Assembly (NCBI GenBank): GCA_905250885.1
Contig: CAJNOQ010001564.1
Location: 1 to 30,350, forward strand
Direction: 5' to 3'
DNA from: Didymodactylos carnosus
Lineage: Eukaryota; Rotifera; Eurotatoria; Philodinida; Philodinidae
Length of the DNA stretch: 30,350 nt
Positions within the stretch are counted from its first letter, which is position 1; every line of letters starts with the position of its first letter. Shown piece by piece: positions 8,828 through 18,773 of the stretch. The notes under the pieces are model-generated. The model saw only the letters and a list, made by a program, of their open reading frames with translations, ran no database searches and was not told the DNA's origin. The position numbers and the translations under genes are program-made.

Positions 8828-9476
8828 TTTTTTGTAAAAGGAAACATGACTCTGTGTCTGTGACCGTAACTGGAAGTATTCGATTTTATATATTTATGAT
8901 TTATAATCAGTAGATGTATCAAGACAAACCAACAAACGATCAAAACATGAACAAAAAAGCAGGAAAAACTGCTTATGATTCTACAGTACTGAAGGTCATA
9001 GGGACGAAGAAGCTCCAGTTGTCGCCAAATTTTGTCTCTTATCCAGAAGAAAAAAGTAGGTAAAATATGTGCATTTAAGTGCACTCTATCCAAATATGGT
9101 AGTAGAAAATCTCGATAAGTTTTAGTTTTGATAGAAAAACTTCATAAAATAGCATTCACTTTTTCTTTAATCAAATCGTAGGGAGGCTTCTTCCTTTTTC
9201 TACTACTTTTCGCTTCAGCATTCAGTCTTCAGCATCAGTCTATAACTAGCGGTTTTCACATTTATCTAAAAATTTTCAGAGTTTTGCCGAAAGTCTTTCA
9301 AGGGCGAAAAATCTTAGATTTTATCAGCACTGAATAGCAATTCCAAAAGACCAGATAAAATCTCAATCTTGATGCTAAGTAGTGACGCAGCATCAGAAGC
9401 AGAAAAGAAAACTCAATGTTGCCTCGCGTATCACAGTAGGCATTATATCGAGCTTGTTGTTGATTGCTTATAAAGG

Positions 9477-9572
9477 TTTGTACGAAAATTAATTTTTAAC
9501 AGCAGCTTAATATTCGGAACAAAAGTGTGCAAACAATATCAAGCTGCTGTTAAAAACTAATTTTCGTACAAA
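9477..9572. repeat. Hairpin with arms of 38 bp
   Basis: Arm 9477-9514 is the near-perfect reverse complement of 9535-9572, sharing TTTGTACGAAAATTA and AACAGCAGCTT. The loop is 20 bases. A third copy of the same sequence, in the orientation of the right arm, lies at 9878-9915. Confidence 0.85.
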
Positions 9573-9942
9573 TATTTAGCTCATACACTAAAATTTACAT
9601 TTGTATTATGTCCGTTCGCTATTGTAAGAAAGCCGGTAACATATAAAAGTGCGATTAGGTCTTGTATGGTCCTGGTGTGTTCTCACTTCCAGGCGTACTA
9701 GACGATAAAATCATTTTACGTATAGTAAAAATCCTCAACACTATTTAATAGTGTATTCATAAGGAAGAAAATGAGTGCATCAAAGACTGTGCCTCGATAG
9801 CTCAGCGGTCAGAGCAATGGTTGTGAATACCACTGTCCTAAGTTCGATTCTTAGTCGAGGTGTACACTTTTCTTCCGAATATCAAGCTGCTGTTAAAAAC
9901 TAATTTTCGTACAAATATTTAGCTCATGCACTAAAATTTACG
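9535..9942. repeat. 65-bp direct repeats flanking a tRNA-like gene
   Basis: Positions 9535-9599 and 9878-9942 are direct copies, differing at about one internal base and at the last position. Both contain AATATCAAGCTGCTG and TTTAGCTCAT. They are 343 bp apart and bracket a 278-bp segment holding the tRNA-like sequence. The arrangement could be a partial tandem duplication, or an insertion bounded by terminal repeats. Confidence 0.85.
9791..9862 (+). tRNA. tRNA-like sequence, possibly His (GUG) or a pseudo-tRNA
   Basis: The acceptor stem GCCTCGA pairs with TCGAGGT (one G-U pair). The D stem GCTC/GAGC is perfect, with loop AGCGGTCA. The T arm CTAAG-TTCGATT-CTTAG is perfect. The internal A box (TAGCTCAGCGG) and B box (GTTCGATTC) are good, and a TTTT terminator follows at 9868-9871. 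The anticodon arm is odd. The best stem (TGGT/ACCA) closes the loop TGTGAAT, which puts G instead of U at position 33. Reading U33 then GUG would need a 9-base loop. It may therefore be a decayed tRNA-His or the head of a tRNA-derived SINE. Flanking GGAAGAAAA and its complement TTTTCTTCC extend the outer stem. Confidence 0.6.
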
Positions 9943-9979
9943 CTTATAAAAGTGTTTTTAACTGTGGTGTAGGTCGACA

Positions 9980-10330
9980 TTAAGTTTGTTGCTGAGGTTG
10001 TTCCATCATTCTTCGCACAAAATCCTGAACATTTTCTTCTATGTCATGTAGAATTGTTGACCCCTAGTGAGTTCTTCATTATGGTAGTTAACATAATCTT
10101 TGTTATCCCATAATCTTGTGTAAATGCTAATGGATCATTTAACACTGCCTGCTCAGCTCTAGGAAATAACTGAGCTGCGTGAATTACTGGGTCAAAAAGA
10201 CACTTACATTAGTTAGCATATTTTGTACTCGTCTAATAGCACTTTGTTTGATCAGTGCGGCATAACAGTGGGCAAGCTCACTATAATTATCACAAATAAC
10301 TCGCTTCATGATCTTTTTTGGTGCAACTGT
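9980..10330 (-). pseudogene. Unrecognised protein-coding remnant with frame breaks
   Basis: On the minus strand three protein-like stretches follow each other in different frames. One contains CDNYSELAHCYAALIKQ (around 10220-10305), one contains IHAAQLFPRAEQAVLNDP (around 10070-10190), and one contains DIEENVQDFVRRMMEQ and ends at a TAA (9980-9982). They are helical, charged and low in cysteine, and read as consecutive parts of one protein. The first switch sits at AATGTAAGTG, which could be a splice donor; the second, near 10045, looks like a plain one-base shift. I do not recognise the family. It may be a real gene with a tiny intron and an error, or a pseudogene. Confidence 0.4.
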
Positions 10331-10483
10331 TCTATTCTTCTACAAATCAAGCACTATTTCAATTTCAATATGTTATTTTCAAATGTTTTCGTCGCTGACG
10401 TGTTTCTCCAATATTTATGGATTAGAGAAGAAAGAAAACTTCTTAGAAACTGTTGTAGCGTTCATTAATTTTATATAACATAA

Positions 10484-10717
10484 GAAAAAAATGCATCCAC
10501 CGATACAACGAGTCTAAGTTCTGAAACCAATGCTCAAGTTTTGGGACAATTAGCTAACATCATCGATATATCATCAGAACTGCTGAACGGAACAGAGACC
10601 CGACGAGCAGGAACAATTTATCTCAGTCTTCATTCAGTTACAACATATTTTACTCATCATACAGCATTTGCCGAACCTCGCTATCTGTCATATTGTGATG
10701 GCCCTGGATACGTATGA
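10484..10717 (+). CDS. Protein-like open stretch, possible exon
   Basis: A plus-strand frame of about 77 codons, with no ATG start, runs to a TGA at 10715-10717. It reads as a Ser/Thr-rich leader, an amphipathic segment LGQLANIIDISSELLNGT with one N-glycosylation motif, then a hydrophobic stretch. Composition is more protein-like than in neighbouring frames. A second stretch around 10725-10864 in another frame also looks coding. No family or clear splice sites are recognised, so this is a candidate exon or relic only. Confidence 0.25.
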   Translation, partial: EKNASTDTTSLSSETNAQVLGQLANIIDISSELLNGTETRRAGTIYLSLHSVTTYFTHHTAFAEPRYLSYCDGPGYV

Positions 10718-10864
10718 ATGACATACCTTAATCGCACTCTACGCTGAACTTGACCCTATCCCAAGAAGATTTTGCGATCTCACTGGAATAGCAATCGAAG
10801 TGCTCAGCGATATCTACCCCGCGTTACTCCAGTATCCGCAATGCAAACTCTCCATAGTCGGATG

Positions 10865-12181
10865 ATCGGACTCGGTTCAACTCAAATAGAGTGAAAACAA
10901 ACATGCTTCTTCTTCTTCTGAAATGGCTCAGATGTTAGCCCATCTACTCATTAAGTCTGGTGTTCAAAGTTTCATAAGAACAAAACCTCACCATTGAGGA
11001 TTTTTTTCTTCCAGTATTCACACAAGCTCTCCGCTCAATTATCGTATAGCCCAAAAATCGTGATATGAATGATTTAGCGGTATGAAATCCTGTATTTGCA
11101 GAGAGACGGCATCCTCACAGAACCTAACTTCTCAGTAAGTAGTTTACCCTTAAGTAAATGACACCAGAAAAACATTTAAAAATCTAACCGAACAATCCTT
11201 AACAAACCTATTGAGTCCCGTTCATACTGGGATGTGGCGATCAAAGAAAGTGGTGTGTGTGTGCAGCCGGCAAAAGTCAACTTGATGTGGTTCGTTTCTT
11301 TCGATCGTCACCTTTTCAAATGAGTTTCTCTGGAAGAAAACGAAATTTGTCAAGTGCACAACTGTCAAGTGTTTGTATACGAGTTTAATCATCTAGAGCA
11401 AGTATAAGACAATTTCCAATATTTTGGAGCTAATAGAAGTTTTACTTACTTAATGGTAGTTCCACCTTTACCTTGAAAAATAGTTTTGGACGCAGCAAAG
11501 TTTTCTCATAAACATAAAAGTGTAACAGCAGTAATTTTTATTTTATTAAAATATATAATTAGATTAAAAACACGTTTCAACGTGTTGAGCTTTAAAGTTC
11601 ATTTTCAGGAATATATATATGATAAAAGTGTCATTAGCTGGTTAGATTTGCCAGTTTTGATACATGTAGAAAGAAACTGTATAACGGAAAATATTTTCTT
11701 TTTATCTAGTTTTGCTCTCACGTTAGAAGATGTAGAAAGAAAGATGATAATATATAGTTAGAACAAAATGTTGAAGATATCTAATGACCCTAAAAATGAG
11801 GGCATAAAATATCAAAGTATAAAGTATTATGTTTTTTTCTTAAAATGATTTGAACAAACATTCTTTGAAAGATCCTCTGGGAAACCTATTATGGGTATAG
11901 AGTGCGTAGATAATTTAATTCAGGTTTATAAGCTTAAGCCTATACCGATATGTGTATCAATAAAAGCTTTCGAATAATCATTTAACTTAGTCATGTTCGA
12001 ACTGTCCACATTTCATGCAATTGTTCCATGACACTATAACGTTGAGATTGTACAGAAACTTTCAAATCAGATCTGCTGGAAAAAACAATCATTTTGTTAA
12101 AAGTGGGGAGAGGGGTGCCCACCTCTGCACCCATCATCACATCCCTGAGTCTATACGAGGCTCTCGAAGGTAAATGAAAAT
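10865..12181. other. Stretch without a recognised gene
   Basis: Short frames at 10920-10990 and 11486-11761 carry no motif. No RNA gene or strong repeat is visible before the inverted repeat copy that starts at 12182. Confidence 0.45.
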
Positions 12182-12510
12182 CAACGCACAACTTTACGGA
12201 AACATTACTTAAAGCGTTATTGAAACTTTTCTTATTCATCACTGTACATGAAATACATAATGTTCGCTCTTCTTCTACACGAGACGGAAACAAATTTTTC
12301 TTCTTCCTTACCGTTTTCTTTTTACGAGAATGAGAATTTCCTTCTCGATGTTATATACTTTTTCTCCTTTCCGTCTAAAGCATAGAGAAGAAAGAAGCAA
12401 AGACGTACGATGTGAATACAGTCTAACATTACTTATTTGCTAAGGCCCCAGTGTCAGCGTGGTGGTTAAAAGTAAATAACTGCTCTTCAAACGAGGCGTT
12501 ACCAAGCTCT
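12182..12510. repeat. Right copy of the 329-bp inverted repeat, with tRNA-like edge
   Basis: This is the reverse complement of 8499-8827. The plus-strand edge from about 12446 has tRNA-like traits: a D-arm-like GTCAGCGTGGTGGTTAAAAG, a small stem-loop CTCTTCAAACGAG, and a B-box-like GTTCGAGG at 12511-12518. Acceptor pairing is not convincing. The left copy has lost these features through transitions. A tRNA-derived (SINE-like) origin is possible. Confidence 0.8.
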
Positions 12511-12528
12511 GTTCGAGGTTAGTGTATA

Positions 12529-13364
12529 GTTACTTCTACCACGCACACAAACGAAAAGTGTATTATGAATCAGTCAAATAGTGTGCGCCTGAATGACTGG
12601 CTGCTCACATGCTAATGTGTACCAACTATTTTGTCTTTTTGTTCTGTCCTTTTACTTTACAACAAGTAGATATGCTTTTTCCTTTTTCCTGTGTATAGAA
12701 CACACTAGTTGACTTCTATGTTCGTTCAGAAATTCTATTTTTTAAAGTTCTGCTTCCATTCTAAAGATCAGACAAAGTTCTTTCAGTTTCAGTTTCAAAA
12801 TGAAAAACTGACATTGATGAAACTGAGAAAAACTGATGTTTAAATTTTTTATTATTTCTTGTAGAATACAATACAATAGGGATGTGTCAGTGTCAGTTAA
12901 CTCAAAACTGATGAAACTAAAACTGGCTAAACGGAAAAAATTGAAACTAATAACCTTTCATTTTAAGAAAAGTTTTAAGAAACATTTCACATTAACTGAA
13001 GAAAAATAGAAAGAAGACATAAAAATTGAAATGTGGGACTATAGAAACTGTAATTATCCTAGAAGTAAAAATCACATTAAAATCGTTTTACTGTCTCAGC
13101 AAGTTAAAAGAGATATAGCAAAGTTTTTTGCAATCATTTCCTTCAACTTAATTTTCAGTTCGGTCAGTTTTTCAGTTTTCAGTTTCGTGAGTTTTCAGTT
13201 AACTGACACTGATACATCCCTACTCTGAAGGCATATTTTTCTTGTTTACCTACAGAACTGAAAAGAGAAAAAAGCTGATATATATCAAGTCAATCATTCA
13301 TGTGCATACTATTTGACTGATTCATAATATTTTCTTGGAGTGCGTGCATGTGTTTGGAAGTAAC
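12529..13364. repeat. Imperfect inverted repeat pair enclosing a MITE
   Basis: Positions 12529-12602 pair with 13287-13364. The best block is TATTATGAATCAGTCAAATA (12561-12580), matched by its complement near 13309-13328 with few changes. The outer parts (GTTACTTC and the CA-rich run) match less well. The pair could be the ends of an 836-bp element that has taken up the MITE at 12877-13222. Confidence 0.6.
12877..13222. mobile_element. TAGGGATG-ended MITE, probably hAT-like
   Basis: The left terminus TAGGGATGTGTCAGTGTCAG (12877) and the reverse complement of the right terminus (13222) agree over about 26 bp with one difference. TAGGGATG is a typical hAT end. The interior is rich in AAAACTGA-type motifs, and similar motifs occur just outside at 12780-12840. 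The flanking 8-mers do not match, so the boundaries are supported by the inverted repeat alone. Confidence 0.65.
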
Positions 13365-14476
13365 GACACACACACACATGATATTAGTGTATATTTTCGT
13401 TCCTGTACTACGTGTTTTGTTCATTTCATCAAATAGCTAGGATATAGGTCAAAATCCGAAACTTAGCGTATTTTGGTGGTAAGATTTTCGGGAAATCTCC
13501 TAGAAAACCTTGACTGCGTGATGCTCGAACGTCAGCAAGTATCTAGTTTTGTTCAATGTTCATTTTTGCATCGACTGACATTTAAAAGAAAATTTTTCTG
13601 CGCATTTTCTCGATTTTGTAAAAATTTCAATAGCTGAAACGTGGGACTTTGAAACGTTTTGAGAATACATTCTCTCTTAATGATCCGCTTGAACTTTCTC
13701 AAATCCCTACGTTTGTTTAGAACTTAATTCTCTATTTAATGGCGTTTGAACGAAGTTTCTATGATTCATTGTTGAGGAGTTTTTTTTATTTGAAATTTAA
13801 AAAAAGTGGAAAACTTAAACTTTAAATTTTATTTCAAAATTTTAAATTTTGAGTAAGAACCCCGAACCTATTTTTAAAATGACCGCCATTTCACGCTGAT
13901 TCCGAATCTGTATTGTAAAGTGAATTTTGGTCGCTGCGTTTTTTCAGAAAGTCGTTTTTCTCAAAGCCGGTAGGCGAAAAACCACGGTTTTCTGGAAACC
14001 CTATTTCTGAAGGTCCTAGAAAGAACGTCCAAGAGACAAAAAGAAAGAGCATCGTTTCAAACCCTTAAGTTCCAAAAGAAAAGTTCGTAGCTTGTAAACT
14101 GACGGAGATAGCCTGGACCAACATTCTAATGTTACACGCCTATTCGATGCCCTTTCAATTGTCTTTCATCTCGTTGGCAGTTGACAAACACACGTTTGAT
14201 TTTTTTTTTGGGATAAATATCTCTGCTTTGGGATTTATTTGTATTCATACGTTGTTGGTTAGACGTACATGATCGTCTCGAATTTGAAATCGTTTTGGAA
14301 GACTTTGACGTTGATATTGATAACTTTGTCAAATGTTTTCTGAAAAGTTGTCAAAAGCACTGAGGAATGTTTTTTGTTTATAAGTATTACCCAATAAATC
14401 CTAGATGTATTCGGCTATTTCTTCAGTTGGAGGATACAGGACATTATGAACACAAGACGTTCCTTCTCGATTTGAG
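13365..14476. other. Non-coding stretch
   Basis: A short CA microsatellite lies at 13367-13378. The rest is AT-rich without a convincing open frame; a 66-codon minus-strand frame at 14132-14332 has no motif. Confidence 0.5.
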
Positions 14477-14970
14477 ATGGAGCCGTTTCTGCTGTTTTTC
14501 TTGCTCTCCTTTCGTCATTTAACTTTTGACTCGACATTGCGGATTTCCAACTATACACGGTTCTTGACAATTCCCACATCAAACCGCATTTTCACATCGA
14601 GGATTATATTCATGCATTGACAGGGTGCTTCCACAGAGATCCGCCCACTTTATACCGACCGCGAAATTTGCCGCGAAAATTTCACTTTGACACAAGGGTT
14701 ATAAAACCAAAAATGTCTGTCCGTGAGACATTCAACCATGAAACTTTTACAGTAGAGGTAATCGGCTATGGAGAATCAGAAAACCACTATGAGAGATCTC
14801 TAGGAACGATTCCATTTGTCGAAAACTTTATTTCAACTTCCTTGCATGAAAATGATATGGAACAGATAGTCAACTATGGAGAATCGATTGAGATGGGTTT
14901 CACAGTTATTAAAGACCTGCAGAAAACTTTTTTTTCCTATGGGTTTCTATGGTTTTCTATGGGTTTCTGA
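14477..14970 (+). CDS. Hypothetical gene candidate with a frame break
   Basis: An ATG at 14477 opens a 47-codon frame beginning MEPFLLFFLLSFRHL. This resembles a signal peptide or membrane anchor, and the frame stops at 14618-14620. A second frame, open from 14617 to 14970, follows in another phase, with protein-like content such as TFTVEVIGYGESENHYE and FVENFISTSLHEN. It ends in the low-complexity FFSYGFLWFSMGF from a duplicated TATGGGTTTC. The two could be one gene with a frameshift or hidden intron. No domain is recognised and the match may be chance. Confidence 0.25.
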
Positions 14971-15183
14971 GAAGAAGTAAGACAAAAATAAACTTGATTC
15001 AATTGGGGTAAGTTCAACAAAAGATTTAAGGATCAAAGTTTCGTCAACTGAATGCTGCTTGAAGTATTTTAATCTTTAGAAACTTGCAAAGGTCCACCGA
15101 AGCTTTCCTAATCTCTTGTACTCGTGAAGTTTTTTTCATATAGTTTTCGTTTTCGTTGTATAACATGTAAAGGAGAAATGTAG

Positions 15184-15318
15184 GTTCTGGAAGTGGCGAG
15201 TGTACGCTTTGAGATGGCCAAAATTTCCAACCTCAAAGCGGTTGGAAAACCCTTACTTTCAGTCACAGGAATAAATGTGGAAAGTTGGAAGGACTTGGCA
15301 AGAGTACTGAACGCTTGG
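15184..15318 (+). CDS. Putative small exon followed by a splice donor
   Basis: The plus frame is open from 15184. An ATG at 15214 starts MAKISNLKAVGKPLL, which continues VTGINVESWKDLARVLNAW and meets GTAAGA at 15319, a good eukaryotic splice donor. The segment looks protein-like but is only 45 codons and no partner exon was found. No family is recognised. Confidence 0.25.
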
Positions 15319-15801
15319 GTAAGAAAAATAATATGCAGCATTTGTCAGCAGCAAAAAGAAAGGATCATGTGATGCTCTGGGTATATTTGAATGATCTCTC
15401 AGAGTTTACAACATACTTAAATCATAATGGGTGCATCAAAAGATAAATAAGTGTTTTCATCTATTCAATAAATGAGGCGACTGTTTATAATCTGTAGCTG
15501 TCATCGTACACAGCGACATTTTCGCACAATATCATTATGAATTTTAAGCATTTTGTTGTTATGCGGATACTTCCGTAGATAGATCACGTGAATCGCAAAT
15601 GAAACGCTACTTTCACAAGGTTTTCGTGAAGTCGTGGTGATAAAAAAAAGCTACGATGGATTAAGAGATCGACACCACAACCTATAACAGGTGATTATCA
15701 AGAGAAAGTAAACTGTAGGTCTGTCTAAGCAACTTTCACATTTTATTCTGCTCTAGAAGTATGTAATATATAGTCTTAATTTTAAAAGATTAACATGTCA
15801 G
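15319..15801. other. 3' flank of the GPCR, no gene seen
   Basis: No open frame, repeat or canonical AATAAA signal for the GPCR was recognised here. Confidence 0.5.
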
Positions 15802-16821
15802 TTACAGTATCATTCTACTGAGTTTTCTTCTACAATTAAATAAAAAACGTTTTCTCAGTGTTGACAGTGAAAATAGATACAGATAAAAACCGAAACAACA
15901 TTCCGAATACAGTGTCATTTCTACAATTAAATCAAAAAACAGTTCTAATTCTTGTTGCATCGATGTCTTCATTTGATTCAGTGTTAGAAAAATATACAGG
16001 GAATAAAGTAAGTAGGGAACAGTGGTTAAAACAGATATGAACATTTCAAGTAGAATTGTTCTCATCAATTGTATTTTGATATCACGGTTACCAAGTTTTC
16101 CACTCGTTACACAACAATATTTGCATCGACGTGCAAGCTTACACATAATACTTTTTCCACAATGATATCGTTCTTGATAATGACGACGATGAAGATTAAT
16201 TAACGTTAGAGTGCCAAATATCACCATCAACAGTGGTACTAGACCACAATGAACTGTCAACATCCATATCATCCACAATTTTTTATTTATAATAATACAT
16301 TGTTTATCAGTGTGATAAAATAGATGTTGAATAGATATGGCTGCCCACAGGGTAATGGATAGCAATGTTGATAAATAAACTTGATCCAACGCACATTGTC
16401 TGCTTTCTGGTTCTTGTCTTCGTTTACTTCGTTGACAACGATTAATGGTTATTAATAGTAAAAAGGTAGCTGATACATGTGTTGATAGCATATGGAAATA
16501 CACTTTCAATTTACAAAAAACGAGGCTTGAAACTGATGATAGTAAACCCATGCTGGCGAGTAAGTTATGTAAGGGTAAGTTATTGAGAAGGAAAAAGTCA
16601 GTGATTGCCTGCTCTAGAAAGTATATGCTACAAGGACAGGAATTTAACTCTTTCTGCTTGAAAAAAAACAGTCTACACAAGTTACCAACATTGCCGAATA
16701 TCAAATAAAATAAATTAACATAAATATTGAGTTGTTGAAAAATAATGTGCAACTTAGATGAATCAGTACCATTAGTACCACTATATTCGATTTCAATAGA
16801 TAATAAGGCTGATGAATTCAT
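15802..16821 (-). CDS. Divergent rhodopsin-like seven-transmembrane receptor (GPCR)
   Basis: A 339-residue protein on the minus strand, in one exon. I start at the ATG at 16819-16821 (MNSSALLS); the frame is open for 27 more codons upstream but has no ATG there. The short extracellular N-terminus has glycosylation motifs at Asn2 and Asn17. Helices lie near 31-52 (with GNVGN at 43-47), 62-90, 104-126, 147-160, 180-201, 252-280 and 292-318. Cys103 at the top of helix 3 and Cys165 in the second outer loop would form the usual disulfide. The DRY motif is NRC (127-129), and NPxxY is replaced by FGFYLYLFS. The third inner loop is Arg/Lys/Cys-rich. The layout resembles peptide-receptor-like orphan GPCRs that are numerous in bdelloids. 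Ligand and coupling are unknown, and the altered DRY may change signalling. Confidence 0.85.
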   Translation of the reverse strand: MNSSALLSIEIEYSGTNGTDSSKLHIIFQQLNIYVNLFYLIFGNVGNLCRLFFFKQKELNSCPCSIYFLEQAITDFFLLNNLPLHNLLASMGLLSSVSSLVFCKLKVYFHMLSTHVSATFLLLITINRCQRSKRRQEPESRQCALDQVYLSTLLSITLWAAISIQHLFYHTDKQCIIINKKLWMIWMLTVHCGLVPLLMVIFGTLTLINLHRRHYQERYHCGKSIMCKLARRCKYCCVTSGKLGNRDIKIQLMRTILLEMFISVLTTVPYLLYSLYIFLTLNQMKTSMQQELELFFDLIVEMTLYSECCFGFYLYLFSLSTLRKRFLFNCRRKLSRMIL

Positions 16822-18478
16822 TGAAATTATACGAAAACGATGTAGTTTGTCACAGTTCTGCAAGAAACACAAGCAAATGATGAACAGTATACGTATTTCC
16901 AAAGATCATGTTATGTAGAAACCAGAACCGTTCATGAGATCCTATGAGATCTCACATAAAATAGAGAAATATATTTAGATGAATAGTAGTAAACAACAGT
17001 TGTTTATGCGAATTATATATTAAAATTCTTCCAAAAATTAAAGTCAACTTGAATCTGTCAACACGAATAAAAACACTTTTTATCTCTCACTATTTTTCTG
17101 GCAGTTCTGATGTTGCTTTCTTGCTGATGTTTTATTTCTTTGTTTCTCATGAATAGGATAAAAAATATTCTCTTTATTCAAATAAATCTTTTTCATAATA
17201 GACAGAGAATCATCGTATGAGTGTTCACATCTTGCAGAGAATAACAGAAATTAAAAAAGAATTACTTTTTATTGCGTAGTAATACATGCATGCTTAGAAG
17301 ATACTAAACTAATAATTCAATGCATAGATATGCTTTTCCCAAGAATGATCATCTAAAAACAATTGAATGACATATAAATTAACTAGCCCAAAGTACGCAC
17401 GCCCAATGAACTTACAAAGCTCGTTTTCTCTTCCAAAAAAAGTTGCTAGAATACCCCAAAAAGTTAAAAGCAGAAGTTTTAAGATCAAGAAAGCTCTTTC
17501 TCTGAACTGTGCAAAGACTTCTTTGAGGCACTTGGCACACTAATTCTGCCATATTTTACCTAATTTTTATCTAATTTAACATTGGCAATATTGACAGTTA
17601 ATTCAAAATCAGTTGTGACATGACGAAATCGTATTGATAAAGTCATTTGACTCATATGTTGAAATATTAATTCAAGCATATATAATGAGAGAGGATATTA
17701 AGAACTACATCGATTCACAACAACCGTGGACGTCAAAATGCGTTTGAAATAGTTTACATGCGAGAACTTCAAACCAGCACTGACGCTCAAAATAAGTTCA
17801 GACGGATTTCTTCTATCACAAGTGATTCAAACTTATTATGAAACAACTTATTTATATAAGTTTCAGAGTCAAAATCAAATTGGAACAATTTAAGAGACGA
17901 AATGAATCAATTTATTTAACATAGATTACTTCAAAAATAGTGTTTATAGGAGAGTTTTTGATTAGAACAACTTTTGAAGTTCTTCTTCTAGATTCGATCT
18001 GCCGACCTTCATATCGTTGCATTTCTCCAACTACGCATTTTCCTTCTGCACTAAACTGTGCAAAAGGAAACTACGAGTAATGATAATACATTCGTACGAA
18101 GATCGTACACTTACGTATATATTTAAATAGTCTTTACAAGTGATCACTCACATGTTACTAGCTATACTATACATAAATGTCGACCTTATTTTAACGTCAA
18201 CACACGTGTGCGACGGGTTCCTTATTAGCTACTGCTAGTGATAAGGTACCTAACGATAGTCTACAACTTCACATCAACGTTTCTTTTGAATTTCTTCCAA
18301 CTAATTAGAAACTATTTTAGAGTTCAAATAAATTTCTAATTGATGTAGTTAAGTTATTTCATATGACTTTCAATTCTTTCACGCTTCTTAAATTGGTGTG
18401 AAGTAATTTTTGTTATTGTAGTAGCTATGTATAGCAAGATGATTTCATTTCAAGAGTACACACCTAGAAATGTGCGAC
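16822..18478. other. Upstream region of the GPCR, no other gene seen
   Basis: The GPCR promoter should lie just above 16821; an AT-rich AAATATATTT occurs near 16967-16976 but is weak evidence. The rest is AT-rich with no long open frame, RNA gene or strong repeat. Confidence 0.5.
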
Positions 18479-18552
18479 AAGTTTGTATAGATAACCGACA
18501 GAACCGAGGAAATTCACTTTTAAAGATTCTATCTGATATTTATACAAACTTG
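18479..18552. repeat. 74-bp foldback abutting a MITE
   Basis: CAAGTTTGTATA (18479-18490) is the exact reverse complement of TATACAAACTTG (18541-18552). GATA/TATC adds to the pairing inside. The right arm ends exactly where the MITE at 18553 begins, so the two insertions or arms may be mechanistically linked. Confidence 0.7.
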
Positions 18553-18773
18553 CAGTGTAAAAAATAAAGTAGGTCAATGACCTGCTGAATGACCCATCTA
18601 AACGGATCCGTTTTACCCACTGAGAAAACGTGACGTTAGTAGGTCAGTGACTCATTGACAGTGTGTCTCTGAGCTGCAGAGATGATCTAGTGAGCTGTGA
18701 CTCACTTATACGGATCCGTTTTACCTACTGAGACGATTTTACCCACTGGTGACCTACTTTATTTTTTACAGTG
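18553..18773. mobile_element. MITE with CA(G/C)TGTAAAAAATAAAG ends
   Basis: The first 24 bases (CAGTGTAAAAAATAAAG onward, to AGGTCA) match the reverse complement of the last 24 (CACTGTAAAAAATAAAG onward) except at the third base. Inside, ACGGATCCGTTTTACC followed by (C/T)ACTGAG occurs twice in direct orientation (near 18600 and 18709). No target-site duplication is clear and there is no coding capacity. The superfamily is uncertain. Confidence 0.75.

Noticed and set aside
8716..8913. Conserved short ORF MFPSRVEEERTL, also found at 11991-12293 on the minus strand
   Set aside because: Conservation is explained by the inverted DNA repeat; the frames diverge outside it and no motif is present.
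12446..12520. Second tRNA gene
   Set aside because: D-arm-like and B-box-like parts are present, but no acceptor stem or proper anticodon arm can be drawn. It is kept only as a tRNA-like edge of the repeat.
16822..16902. Longer GPCR with 27 extra N-terminal residues
   Set aside because: The extension has no ATG in frame. MNSS with its glycosylation site is a typical short GPCR N-terminus.
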